The translations under genes were made by a program, and so were the position numbers. From Thuidium tamariscinum (lineage: Eukaryota > Streptophyta > Bryopsida > Hypnales > Thuidiaceae), in contig OX344751.2 in assembly GCA_947034885.2 (NCBI GenBank), positions 17,794,001 to 17,858,000 on the forward strand: 64,000 nucleotides of DNA. The letters are read 5' to 3'. Shown piece after piece: positions 37,280-49,330 of this stretch. How positions within the stretch are numbered: the first letter of the stretch is position 1; every line of letters starts with the position of its first letter. The notes below the pieces were generated by a model. That model saw only the letters and a list, made by a program, of their open reading frames with translations, searched no databases and had not been told where the DNA came from.

Positions 37280-39763
37280 ATGGCGACGCGGCCGCATGTA
37301 GTAGTGGCGCCGACGGCATCGGCCGTGTGCTTGGGAGCGGACGCTAAAGCTGCGTCGACGTCGGGCCGGAGAGTGGCGCTCGGGAAGGGAGCGCAGCCGC
37401 TGCGGAAGAGTTTGGGAGCTGGAGGTCAGAATGGTGGTGTGGAACAGCAGCGGTCGAAGTCGACTGTGAGAGCGGCCAAAGGGACGCAGTTCTTGAAGTT
37501 CGGAGGGCGGAAGGAGGAGGAAGACGACGAGGAGGAGGATACCCCTGCGCCTGGAACGCAGTTCCTTAGAGGTCTTGGTGGATGGGGGAAGAAAGCGCCG
37601 AAGGAGGATGTTGAAGAAGAGGATGAGAAGCCTGCGTTCTTCGGCGGCACGCAGCGACGGAAATTTGGTGCAAAGCGAGACTCCGGAAATGGAGTGGCAG
37701 GCGCAGGCTTGGTGAAAAAAGAGAGTACAGCCTTGGATGCATTGTCATTCGGAAGAGGACGCCGGAATGACCCGAGAACTGTGTTTGTCGCGGGTGCGAC
37801 GGGTCAAATTGGAGCGCGAATATCCCAACAGCTCCTGAATGCCGGGTTCAACATACGAGGAGGGGTTCGGGATCTGTTCTTCGCGCAACAGCTCGCAGAA
37901 TTTGCCACCCAGTACGGGGTTAGATTCTTGACAACCTTTTCTGCCCTGACAACCCCTGGAATCGGAAGTATTTTGCATTTCTGTAGTCAGCGATAGATTT
38001 TCTCACATTCCTCAATCTTTCGATGCAGGTCATCACGAGGGAGGAAGCCAAGCGGTTGAATGCGGTGGAGTTCGATTTCAAGAACGTGGATTCGGTGGCC
38101 AAGGCCATAGGGAATGCCTCCAAGGTGGTGGTGACCGTTGGACCAGTTGAAGATGGCCCCCGAGGTCAGGTGTCCGTCGATGATGCGCTGCGAGTGCTGG
38201 AAGCAGCGCAGGTGGCCAATGTGAACCATGTTGTGGCGGTTTATGAGCCAGGAACCGGAAGAATCGCAGATGGACCTTTAGCAGGGATCTCGTCATTTTT
38301 TAGTCTTCTGTTTAGCAGCGGGATTGGAGGTCGGAAAAATGAAACGGATCTTCTGGATAGTCTCGCTGAAACTGATTTGAACTATACTTTTATTCGAGCG
38401 CCTGGGACGGAGGGGGTGGATGATTATTCTCCAAGCACCTCCAATCTCGTAGTTGCTGGAGAGGGAGCTCCTGACGCAAGTGGAAAGGTGAATAACTAGC
38501 CTTCCTATGAAAAATCTCATCATCATTCAAGCTACGATTCCGGTAGGTTTCTGAAGTCTCTTAATGGGCGCAAATATTGCAACTTAGTTCAGATATTGCT
38601 GCTTTGTTATCTTTAATTTCAATATCCATGGCGTCTGAGAATCTGCTCGGATTGGCCCAGGTCTCTAAAGTCCAGGTTGCCACTGTGGTCGCTGCTGCGT
38701 TGTCAAATACAACCGCATCTGAAAACAAGGTTACTATCATGCACTTTTGTTTTATTTCGGCAAACTGATGTCTCTGTTTGGTTATCAATTTATTAGAAGC
38801 ATTTTAGGACATGATTTTCTGCAGGGCTATCGTGCTGATGAAGGCAGAGATCACTGAGTTCGTAGTATGTTTTCAATGTGCTGGTCAAACAAGTAGCTGG
38901 ATTTCGTTCAAATCGTTAATTTAGTAAGGCAATCGTTGTGAAGAGGAAGAATTTCCTTCTCAGTAACTGTTACTGCAGGTTGTGACGCTGGCGTCAGATC
39001 CTTTTGCCACTCCAAGGCCACTCGAAGAATCCTTGAGGTTTGTTCGTCTGCTTTTAAAATTTACAAATCTTTTCCCTTCTCAGTTCTTCTTCACAGACCA
39101 CCGCTTGAAACATTTGTCATTGTGTACGAATTGTTTCCAAACGTGGTGTAGCTCGAGTGAAGTCAGTGTCAGACAGCAAGCTTATGTAGTATCGATCCTT
39201 GAATCTTGCATGTTATTCTCTTGAGTCTTCAAGATCATGTAGAAGAATAACCAGTTACTGCTCTTGATTCTACGCTCTTTCTCGTGCTCAGTGTGATTCC
39301 GACGGACGGGAGAAGAGCAGTTTTACGAGCCGAGCGGGCCGAAGCTGAGAAGGAAGCACAAGAGAAGGCAGCCCGGGAGGCTGCAGAAGCTGAAGCAAGG
39401 GAAGCAGCAGAAGAGGCACGTAAAGCAGCACAGCTTGCAGCCCAACTAGACGCAGAAGCGAAAAAAGTAGCATCCGAGGAGTCGAGAGCTTCTGCTCTGG
39501 CTGCGAAGGCACAGGCGAAAGCAGAGGCGGCGGCTGCTTCGGTGGATGGTCTTGCGAGCAAAGCTAAAGAGCTCGGTATCGACTCTTTCACGAAGACCTT
39601 TGCAAAGCTAAACCCTGCCAAGGGTGGTGGAAAGAAAGCTGGAAAAGAGCTGGCAAGTGTGAGCGCTGCTACGGGGGAATCCGCTTCAGAGCAGAAATCA
39701 CCGCAGAGTTTTTTCGGTGGTCTTTTCAGGCAACAGGAAACAATTTTTGTAGACGATGACTGA
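37280..39763 (+). CDS. PTAC16: Plastid transcriptionally active chromosome protein 16 (Rossmann-fold)
   Basis: Five coding exons join in phase: 37280-37918, 38029-38487, 38661-38729, 38979-39037 and 39292-39763, giving 565 aa (Arabidopsis PTAC16 is about 510). The N-terminus is Ala/Ser/Arg-rich and suits a plastid transit peptide. An acidic, low-complexity region follows with two GTQFL repeats and a related GGTQRRKF. The nucleotide-binding motif GATGQIG is at residues 172-178, followed by an NmrA/atypical SDR-like domain (KRLNAVEFDFKNVDSVAKAI, LNYTFIRAPGTEG). The C-terminal exon is an Ala/Glu/Lys-rich coiled coil ending ETIFVDDD. PTAC16 is known from plastid nucleoid and thylakoid preparations; its catalytic role is unproven. 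The ATG at 37280 is the first in frame. The extra length lies in the low-complexity parts. Confidence 0.94.
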
Positions 39764-41104
39764 AGTAGAGTAGTGTAACAATTGCTCCGATTGCATCCCT
39801 TTCTTTGCAGAAACCGATTAGCTGACAAAAAGACCGGAGGAAATCTGGGAGATTGTGTCGATTAAAAAGCAGGAGTTGCTGGAACTGCCTAGTAAAAAGC
39901 TGCGATATGGTGCTCAGGTTTTGCGTCCAGTTGTGTTTCGTATCCACCGAGTGACCGAGAGGAAGGTAGACCCTTTAGAGATGTAGCCACAGTGGCTTTC
40001 GCTCATGCAGGTTTGAAGAGGGATTTCTTAAGGTGCTTAGTATGCAACTCTGCCGAGCTCATGTTTCTCGGAACTTAATTCATACGTAGGCACCTTGGAA
40101 CTGGACTGGGATAGTGTCTCCGAAATTTAACGTACCAGAGGAATAGATTCTAGAACCCCTGCGATGGGGCTTGCATGCGTAGGTGTTCTTAATCCTGAGC
40201 GAGTATAAGGGCTAACTGCAATAAATTGTGAGGATTTCTTGCATATATTCCATCAATTGTTTTATGACTAAGTAGCACTAGAATTTTAAGAATTTTATGG
40301 TCTTCCTGAAAGTCAATGCAGAATATAAAGAAGAAAATGCAATTATTTGGTCATATTTCAATTGAATTGTTAGAACCATCCCAACCTTAAATAGAGAAAA
40401 ATGAAAAAAAAAATGCAAATATGCCTACTATGTGTAAGGACAACATTTGGATCATATAAACCAAGCCTACTATGTGTCTATGGATAGTAGTTGGATCATA
40501 TGAACCAAGTGTAGTGTTTCATAACATTTAGTAGCCTTGATACTCACTACCTTTCCTACATCTACCTTGCATCACATTGAACCTCTAGTTGTCCATTTTA
40601 GCTAATGATGAAGTATTGTTGGGATGTAGAATATTCTATTGTTGAATATGGAATATTCTACATCCTCTCTTGAATGTTATGATATTAATTTGGAATTGTT
40701 GAAAATTCTTCAACCTCTTGATATGATGGAATCTATCTTCTGATAGAAACATGTAGCCTTGCATCTCTTGTTAAATTCTATATAGGACTTTCTATGGGAA
40801 CCAAAGTGAACAAAATCTCAATTTATGCCAATTTCCAAAAGAGATTATTGTTAAGGAAGAATCATTAGTCACAAGATCTATTGGACCTTTTTATTTGTAT
40901 CCAATCACCTATCCATTTGTATAAAGTGTATACACTATAGCAAGCATTGGGTGCTTTTGTCAAAGACAAATCATATTCATATCCATTTATGGATGGTTTG
41001 AGGATTATAAAGATGTGGTTTAGTTAATGTTGGTTTAGGTGGCTTAATTGTAAACACATGTTTGTCATAACAAGTAGCTTCAAGAAATAAAAGTTAAAGT
41101 CTTA
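39764..41104. other. PTAC16 3' UTR, then intergenic with short tandem repeat
   Basis: GC-richer sequence to about 40.2 kb is probably the 3' UTR. At 40422-40508 two units of about 43 bp repeat (GCCTACTATGTGT... then TTGGATCATAT.AACCAAG). At 40621-40667 lies a palindrome with arms GGATGTAGAATATTC and GAATATTCTACATCC. Confidence 0.5.
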
Positions 41105-41400
41105 GGAATGTTAAATTTGTGCTTTCATACCAACAACCCTTTCTTTTTTACATTTTGAGAAAGTGCCAAGATGGCAATCACTTTAAATTTGGTGAAGCAT
41201 TGTATTTCTACATTCATCCCTCTTTTGGACTTAAAGACACTTTTTCATTCAAATTTCATCCATATTCTAAAAAGAATGGGAAATTTCTGGCAAAAAAAGA
41301 TTACTTTTATCTGGCAAAAAAAAAGACATTTATTTTGAAATGGTGCAATTTGGCCTCCTGGTGCCGAAAAAAAAGGGCTGCATACCAATCATCAAACAAG
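41105..41400 (+). repeat. Dispersed repeat, inverted partner of 16350-16700
   Basis: Shares the blocks AAGTGCCAAGATGGCAATCA and TTGGTGAAGCATTGTATTTC, and later TTTTGAAATGGTGCAATTTG, with the reverse complement of the 16-kb region. The ORFs here are not kept between the copies. Confidence 0.65.
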
Positions 41401-42051
41401 AGAACCTAGCCAAAGATATCCTACGCGATCTTGCGAACAGTGCTGTAACGATACACTCTCTCCTCATTCTGCAAAAATACATTTCACTCTCCTCGAGACT
41501 GCCAGTTTGGCCCTGGCATGTGAGGGGGACATACTCAGCTAAGATAAAATCCTTTTACAGAAACCTGGCCTTCGAAGAACTAGGCAACAGGACTGCAACT
41601 GATGGCCGATATCATCTAAATAAACTGTCTCTTGGTCATGCATCCCCTCCATGTCTGCAGAGTTGAAGGCAAGCGGCATTTACTACAGAAGAGACTACTT
41701 TTAAGCATCATACTGAGCTGTGCTTGCTTCTCTGACAAGGTGACTTTCTAGTCTCGTTCTCTGAGTCACTAATACGGTATGAACAAGAAATGGCTGAGCA
41801 ATAACCGTGCAAAGAATTGCTATTATGTACTACGATGACTTGCTAATTCAAACAAAAAAGCATCACTGCATCCTCTACCTTCAATAGAAAATCAACGATT
41901 CACTAAAGCTACACTGACAGTAGCAAGAATTACCCGTTTCTCCATATGTGCATGAGAATGACGAGGTCGACTTCAAAACACCATCAGTGTGATATGTTGG
42001 GAATGCAAAATAATGAGGGAATCCGGCACTCCAGATCTCAATTAGACATTT
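41401..42051 (-). other. Probable RECQ5 3' UTR
   Basis: Moderately GC-rich DNA directly downstream of the RECQ5 stop codon, ending where the AT-rich dispersed repeat begins. A 3' UTR is an inference from composition; no polyadenylation site is assigned. Confidence 0.4.
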
Positions 42052-45000
42052 TCACACTTCGTCAGCTCTCTTCCTGGCCCGCTGTTCAAGAATCTGACTT
42101 GTTGCCGCTTCTCGTACAGCATGAAAATCGGTCTTCGAGTACCGCCCCCTGCTCAAAAGCCCAAAGAGAGGTTTAAGAACTGCTTATTTCTAAACAATTG
42201 TGGACTTGCAGTCAATTGGAAGCAGGCACACATTATATTACATACTAGTACTTCGATAGCCACATAAACGTTCTGTGCATGAGAAAGCTCCCACACAATG
42301 AGGTAGATATCTTAGCTATCAACTCGTCTCAAAAGAAAACCTGCAAATGGATACCAACACCAATATTATCCACACCTGTTTACTCTTTCAACATCAAACT
42401 TCAATGGGAGATGAGGTACATACCAAAAGTGATTCTTGCACCAGGATGCGTAAGGATATGCAGGGCTCCACAGACCATGAAATATTCGGGCGACCGCTCT
42501 GCCGGTAAAACTCGCATTCTGGTGGGATTTTAAGAAGACCTGCTCAGTAGTGGAGCATATCAACATCAGTTCTTTGAATAGGTTTTGCAATTCCATGAAT
42601 ATTACACACACAGAACAATAAATATCTTATACTACAGCCACAAACTTCCAAAAATCGTAACAGCTTTGGTGAAAGATTCAGTAGTAACCATACCTTGATA
42701 TCTGCCCTCAAGAAAGAGCTGCAAGACCATAATATCCGTACCATTAGTGCTTTGTAAGAGTTGTACAGAGCTTCATAATCCTATCAAAGTGCTGTAGTGT
42801 AGGGCAGAGAAGATACTTGTGAAATAAGGAACCAAGGTACAGAGGACCTGAAATAGGGACTCTACCTTGTGGACTCCACAATGCTAGGTGCAGCTGGGGT
42901 TGTCGGGTTATCTTCACATCTGTTGAAGTATGTACTGATACTACTTTGCAGAGACAGTTGCTGGGCAGTACACTCAGAATTACTGCTCGTCTCTTCGCCA
43001 CGACGAGACGCGGCAGCTGCTGCTGCAGTATACATTGCATCAAGCTTGGCCACCTGATAGAAGGTACATCCAGTAGGGGTGCGAAAGCTTAATATTACCG
43101 CACCGACTTTCAAGTGATTGTAATTTCTACTCGATAGAGCAGAATAATAGAGCACATGTTTCAATGAACTGAAAGTATATGCACATGACAAAAAAATATA
43201 AACACACAATCACCCTTGTATGGATATGTGGATGGTCACACAAATTTCTGGTACGGAAACTATTACACCCACCTTGCATTTTTCCACTTCTGACAATCGT
43301 GCAGCAATTGAAGAAGTCAATGCACATAGGTCATCTGGAACTTCCATAACTGAGAAACAGAATGCAAGATCCTGAAGCTCGTATGAAATCTCTCCTGCGC
43401 TCTGTTCATTCAGAAATATTGCAGACACACACCTTCAGTCATTAGGCTGTATCACATAGAAATAAGACTCCAGTGAAGCATGTTACCATAGGCATGTACA
43501 TGCTCACATATTAGCTAATAAAATGCTGAAGGAAAGCAATTTAGAATGGTGAAACTACCATGAGTTAGACTCGCTATACCTGTAATCTTTGAAGCTCTTG
43601 CTGAACTTGTAACAATGATATACCAGCCTCATTTGCAATAACAGGAACCTGAAAGGTGTACTGTCCATGCTTGGGTTGACATCTGCTTGAGAAAGCAGAA
43701 AAGTATGTAGTTATCAGTACAGTTGTGACAAACTAAACTGGTTCAGCTTTCAAAATCAACAACGGCCTGAAATCCCAGATGCAGAAAACAACCGATAAAA
43801 TACAAAGAACTGCAGGCCCTCGTAATATGACACAAAGAAGACAGAAATAACATGATCTTGTCCGAGAACAATCAAATGAGAACCAAATAACTTCAGAATC
43901 CAATAAAAAGGGTGATATCTATGTAAGGAGAGAGGAGTCACCTTAGGACGATTGCCGCCACCAGAGCACTATGTTTTGCAAGAAGAGCGGCAGACGTCTG
44001 AGACACGAGACCCTCCAACTCAGCAAAGGTTTACCTTAAGAATACAAAGTGAATTATTGCATAATTCTGAAAGAGTTAAAAGACCAAGCAAACAGAAACA
44101 CTCACTCTGTAGAACGTTAAGTTGCATGTTGCTTTTAACTTGGAATGCACATGCACGTACTGCACCTTCCCGACTTCCATGAACGACAAAATTGTAGCCA
44201 TGACCTGCAAATCCAAGATTTCAGATACGATCGAGGCAAAGATCACTGCTTCAGGAAAGATTAACTCACTCTAAAGTTGGGACAGCGTGTTTGAAGCTAT
44301 ATCTTTACCTCTTCTTTGAGATCCAATTCATTAGCTGTTTGTTCAACATTGATTGAGGTCATAGACTTAGATGTATCTGGTGGACTCTGAAACACTCGAC
44401 AAAGAAACTTGTTCACAGCGAAGGTGTCCGCACCGTCACTGCAGAATAGCCGAAATGTCAGCTGAAGTAAAGGTTTGAAAATGATGAGCAACGGCAAGGA
44501 TACCATAGCCTTCGAGATAGATCAAGCCTCATCTAACCAATTTGACATACAGACACCAGTCGTATTTAGATTGTAGAGTTATCTCTTTCATATTTAAGAG
44601 AGGAAATATACCAAATGATATACCAAAAGTCTACGGCACCTAGTTGCCATACCTGTGTGCAAGACTGCGGAGTTTCAAATAGTCTGTATCGTCCAGAAAA
44701 AGGTGGCAGAAGGCAGGTTTGCCATCACGACCTGCACGTCCAGTTTCCTGCATAGTATTCAACGTCATAAACTTATATCTCCCCATGAATAAAAGAGCGT
44801 TATTTGTAAGATTATTGCACCTGCAGGGATGAAGTAGGCTACCTGTACATAATGCTCCAGACTTCTAGGCATGTTGTAGTGAATTACCTGCAGAATGGGA
44901 AGTTCAAAACTAGAACTCAGTTGGTTTCAAAGTTCTAGGTGAAATATAATTATCCCCTTCAACGATGCTTATGCCCACTGATCACCTGCTGCTCTTCAAC

Positions 45001-48000
45001 GTCCAGTAAATAAATTACAACCTAACTATCACACAGCAAGGATCAGATTATTGCAACAATACGATGTCAAGAAGACCACAGTTGCATGAGAAAGGCTTCA
45101 GCGGAAGTTCAGAATGTTAAATTACCGAACCAATGTTACTCTTATCCAAACCCATTCCAAAAGCAACAGTGGCAACAACCTGCACATCAGAACAACAGAC
45201 CTCAGAAAACGGAAGTTCGTGGAAGTTCTTAATAGACGTACATGCAAGTCTTCTTATCCCTGCTCGATAATATCGAGAATGAAGTCCCAAGAACGAGAAT
45301 ATCCAGATTCGAAGGTAAGCAAAGGGTCAGGAAGAACTAACTTACCACACGCAGTTTGTTACTGCAGAAGAGTTGGTAAACACGAGTTCGTTCAGAGGAC
45401 GGTCTACCACTATGATAGCTCTGCAGGAACGATTAAAAATGTGATTGAAAATTAGAAAAAGCAATAAAAATGCCTTCACCAGTAGCATTGGCTAACCATG
45501 GGAACGCTGTACTTCACTCTTGACACAAAGACAGCATGCTTGGGAAGGCAGCAAACCTTAGCAGCAATCTTATTCTCCTCCAAATGTCTGCTTATATCAT
45601 CAGCTTCAGCCTGCATGAACAGGAACCTCATTCAGGGACAAGAGGAATGACCCAGTTTAAGAATCAAAAAATATGAAATTCATCTCGTACATGGACATGT
45701 GAACCTCTCTTAATACCTGATATGTGCAGTAGATGATGATGCTTTTGACTTCTGAAAACGGACTAGACCGAAGCAGTGCAAGTAGATCCCTCCGCCTGTG
45801 AAGAGGAACAGATCATCAGATGCAGCAATTCAATTTCGAAAATCTTTCTGGATTCGCACTATCATACAGTTTGCATCAGAAAAATGATTTTAATATAACT
45901 TGCCGATGTGAAGGTCGCGAGACAGATAGATGAAGATTTTGGCGAACAGCAGATGCTTGCACAATTCCTGTTGAAGGAATAGAAAGGGCTTTGATGATGG
46001 AACACTCTGTCTCTTTGGTAGCTGTTGCCGTCAAGGCTAGAACGCACGGGACACGCAAACGCTTCTTCAATATGTTGCCAAGCCTGTAATATGAAGGTCG
46101 AAAGTTGTGTGACCTGGAGAGATGAAACAAGGGTCAGCTCACATTGAAAGCAGACATTGTCAAGGACAAAAGCAGGTGAGTCAGTCTATGACTAGTGATA
46201 ACACAACTTCAGAGGAGCGTGAGGCTCATAATCACTAACTGTGCACACGACTGGATTCGGAAGGCAAATGTTTTACCATTCGGAAAGGCAGTGAGCCTCA
46301 TCCACCACTGCCAGAGAGATTTCAGGGAGAGAGTCCAGAGCAGACAGAAAACTCTCGCTGAACAAACGCTCTGGCGAAATGAATAGCACCTTCAATGCAA
46401 GAAAACAAGGGAATATTGTTAATACACGCTAATTAGTATTCAATGGTTTTGGTGAGCTTCATGCTTGGCACAAATTCACAGATAAAGGTTGTGACAGCCC
46501 TTCCCATAAGGGCTAGCCCAAAAAAATCCTATACACTGTCATTGTGTGACATAGATGAGAGACTAATATGAACTCCAGTAAATGCAAGCAAGAGATTCAA
46601 ACTCACACCAGCATTCCAAGAATCATGACCATGTACGTGGTGCAGCTGGTCATAAAGATAGCCATAAAACGAACCTTAATTTGACAAGAAAGAAGTCGAC
46701 TCATTACTTCAGTGCTCTCACTAGTGGTCTGCAATCAGATTGAACATCTGATCAGTATCCCCACAATTGCTTGGTATTCAGCGAAACAATGTTCAAAGCA
46801 AAACATATTCAAATCAAGAATTCTTGATCCTTCAGCGGTTAAAGTCATACAATAAAAAAGCCCATACCTGAGAACTATTGATAAGACCTCCAGGCAACAA
46901 CGGAGGAAGGTGTTGCAGCTGGTCCGCCATCAACGCCACCAATGGACTAATCACCAAAGTGAGTCCCGGTAGAACATACGCTGGGAGCTGCATACCAAAA
47001 GACGTATTTACAGTGAGGTAGACGATACTAGAACCACGAGAGACTTTATCACATCTTACCAACCGCAACTCATCTATTCAGACAGTCGACCTTCAATTGA
47101 CTTAGCTAATGTCTACGGCCACTGGTCTTTCAACAGAAACGGGGTTGTCAACTGGCACTTGTAGTGGTCTAGAACCTCCTTCAAAATTGCATAAGAGATT
47201 CATTCACAAAAACAAATGTTTGATCTACACAGATTTCAGTCTTGTACGCATAGTGATCTCTCCACGGCGCTACATCGATCTCCCAATAACCATTCTCCTG
47301 AGCACATTAAAATGCTTGCCTTACATAGTATCCTCTCCCTCAAGCGCAAGAGATGAGATGATGAAGCTCCGAGAGTTTCGGGTTTCAGATCCGACAAGGC
47401 GAGAAGAGCACGAACCTGATAGGTGAGAGACTTCCCTGCCCCAGTGGGAAGCACCAGCAAAGTGGACTCCATCGCCAGCACACGCTGAATAGCAACCAAC
47501 TGCCCATTGCGAAAAGCCTTATACCCAAACACAGGCTCCAAGACCGTCAACAAATTCGCTTCACAAGGGTCACCAAGAGCGGTCTCCTTCAAATTCTTTA
47601 GCTCCTCCGGAGAGATAGACAGCGCAGGGGAGAAGTCCTCCACAGGGGAAGTGTCCTTCGTGTTCTCCACACTGACGACACTCTTGTCATACCAACCTTC
47701 GTCAACCCACAACGAAGTGGACTTCGGACCTTCGGCATCCATGCCCGCTTGATTCCACTTCACCGATTTCCGCTTGCTGGGCCCAACGCTTGTGTCCACA
47801 TTGCTGTCACCTTCCGCCATAGTCATATCAACCTCGCCATCCTCCTGCGTTGTTTTCTTATACTTTTGGAATGATTTCCGACGACCATACGCACTTGGTC
47901 GCTTCGTTCGGGACCCGTTGATGAATTTGCGACGACCGCCTTTGCCATTGATGTTCAATTTCACGAAGTTGTCCCTCTCACCAGCTCGAAGCGGCGTCGG

Positions 48001-49128
48001 TCGCTTTGCATTGGCAACTGAGGTACGAGTACCTGAAGTCCTCTTCTTCATGAGAGCCTTGGGGTGCGACCATGAGCTTTCTGCCATTGATGACGAAGCC
48101 TTCCGCCTCGCCGGTGCTCGTTTAGGGCTAGCAACATCGCCAAGGGTTGGCAATTGCACTTCCTCGTGTGACTCCGATCGCACAGGAGTCTCCTCTGGTT
48201 CGGGTTTGCGAGTGGCCTTCACTCTCGCGGTTCGCTTAATTTTCGGTTCTGGGATTTCGGCCTCCAATAACTGAGGTGGTGCGTAAGTGGGATCTTCGTC
48301 AAGAACGCTAGATGTCGGCTTGTTCCTCGAAGACCGCCGTACTGGGAGCGCCACTACTGCTTCAATCCCCTCTTCAACAAACTTCGGAGTTCTTCTGCGA
48401 GATCTTTTCTCGGAGACAGAATTCAATCCAGTTCCTAATTCCACGTCGACTTTCCCATTCTCTACGCAGATTGCCTTCTCGACAGAGATCGCCTGTCCCA
48501 CACCCTTGGGTTGGGTAACAAGCTTCTGTAACGGGGCTCGTGAATGCGAAACAGGGGAAATTTCCTTCGGCACAGGACAACTGGGAAAATCGTCTAACTC
48601 AATAGATTTGAGGCTCGTTTCAATTCTATTGCTCTTCCCCAGCAAGCTATACCGACCTGCGCTAGCGAAGGAGCCTGCACTCACGGCATTCGAATCGCCA
48701 TCCTCAACAACGTCGCTAGCCCTACCGTGTCGCTGCAATTTGATCGTAAACCCCAAAGGACTACAAGGTACAACCTCTTGCTGCTTATGGTTTAAGGTTA
48801 CAAGCCTCTGCAGTTTTCCACTTACATTTCCACTCTCAGTTCGTAAGACCTCCGGCTGCGCTTTGACCGCAATCTCAGCCTCTCTTCTCGGCGCTGCGAC
48901 CTCGTCCCGCAAACCACCGAATACTTGCCCTGGACCGAGATTGCACTCGCTCCACGACCTAGAAACGAGTTTCCTTGCACCTATTCCATGACCATTCGGA
49001 ACTCCCTGCGCTACTCTAACCTTCTTACACATTGCTGGATCCACATGAAGCACTCGCTTCCGCTGCGTTTTCAAATTCTCCTTCTCAGCTCCCAATCCTT
49101 CATCATCCACCAGTCTGTCTGCTTCCAT
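42052..49128 (-). CDS. RECQ5: RecQ-family DNA helicase, plant RECQ5 type
   Basis: Twenty coding exons join in phase to 1191 aa: 49128-47416, 46987-46868, 46728-46675, 46389-46277, 46113-45904, 45795-45717, 45610-45557, 45420-45346, 45179-45126, 44887-44843, 44747-44653, 44438-44309, 44204-44106, 44018-43942, 43682-43580, 43401-43273, 43053-42866, 42718-42694, 42539-42424, 42148-42052. Motifs: FRNGQ (motif 0), Walker A TGAGKS at 562-567, DEAH at 659-662, LALTATAT near 692, and QETGRAGRDG (motif VI) at 839-848. A C-terminal block with GRAVARIFHG, SPAYP and HFWGRY matches Arabidopsis RECQ5 as I remember it. About 530 basic, Ser-rich residues precede the helicase, with likely nuclear signals (KRSRRRTPK, SRTKRPS). 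The enzyme unwinds DNA 3'-5' in repair and recombination. Intron 45903-45796 has a GC donor. The exon at 44018 is chosen by phase and is the least certain border. Confidence 0.94.
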
Positions 49129-49330
49129 GGTGAACGATCACAATTCAAGTTGGAAGATCACAACCTCCCCCATTCACAATCAAATCTGCAAAAACGAAGC
49201 TCCAACACAATGGTGAGCTCCCAGGTACTGAAATTGAAGAGTCTACGCACGATCTCGAATCAAATTGAGAGTGATGAGTTCGCTCGGAACTGAAATGAAA
49301 GCTTGAAACCCTAATTGATCTGCGCGTGTG
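49129..49330 (-). promoter_or_regulatory. RECQ5 5' UTR and proximal promoter
   Basis: GC-raised flank upstream of the RECQ5 ATG; the same stretch is preserved in the pseudogene copy (36.48-36.67 kb). Shared segments such as TTCGCTCGGAA and TTGAT.TGCGC suggest that the duplicated segment included the promoter-proximal region. Confidence 0.5.

Noticed and set aside
39235-39828. 197-codon minus-strand ORF opposite PTAC16 exon 5
   Set aside because: It is the complement of the Ala/Glu/Lys-rich coiled coil; the Ala/Ser-rich reading is a codon-bias artefact.
45346-45610. Continuation of the RECQ5 exon past 45557
   Set aside because: The open frame runs on, but the GTTTGC donor at 45556 and the next exon at 45420 give the conserved YHSGRP continuation.
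48287-48991. 234-codon plus-strand ORF opposite RECQ5 exon 1
   Set aside because: It is the antisense shadow of the 1713-nt RECQ5 exon, with Ser/Thr/Pro-rich composition as expected from the complement; no independent signal.
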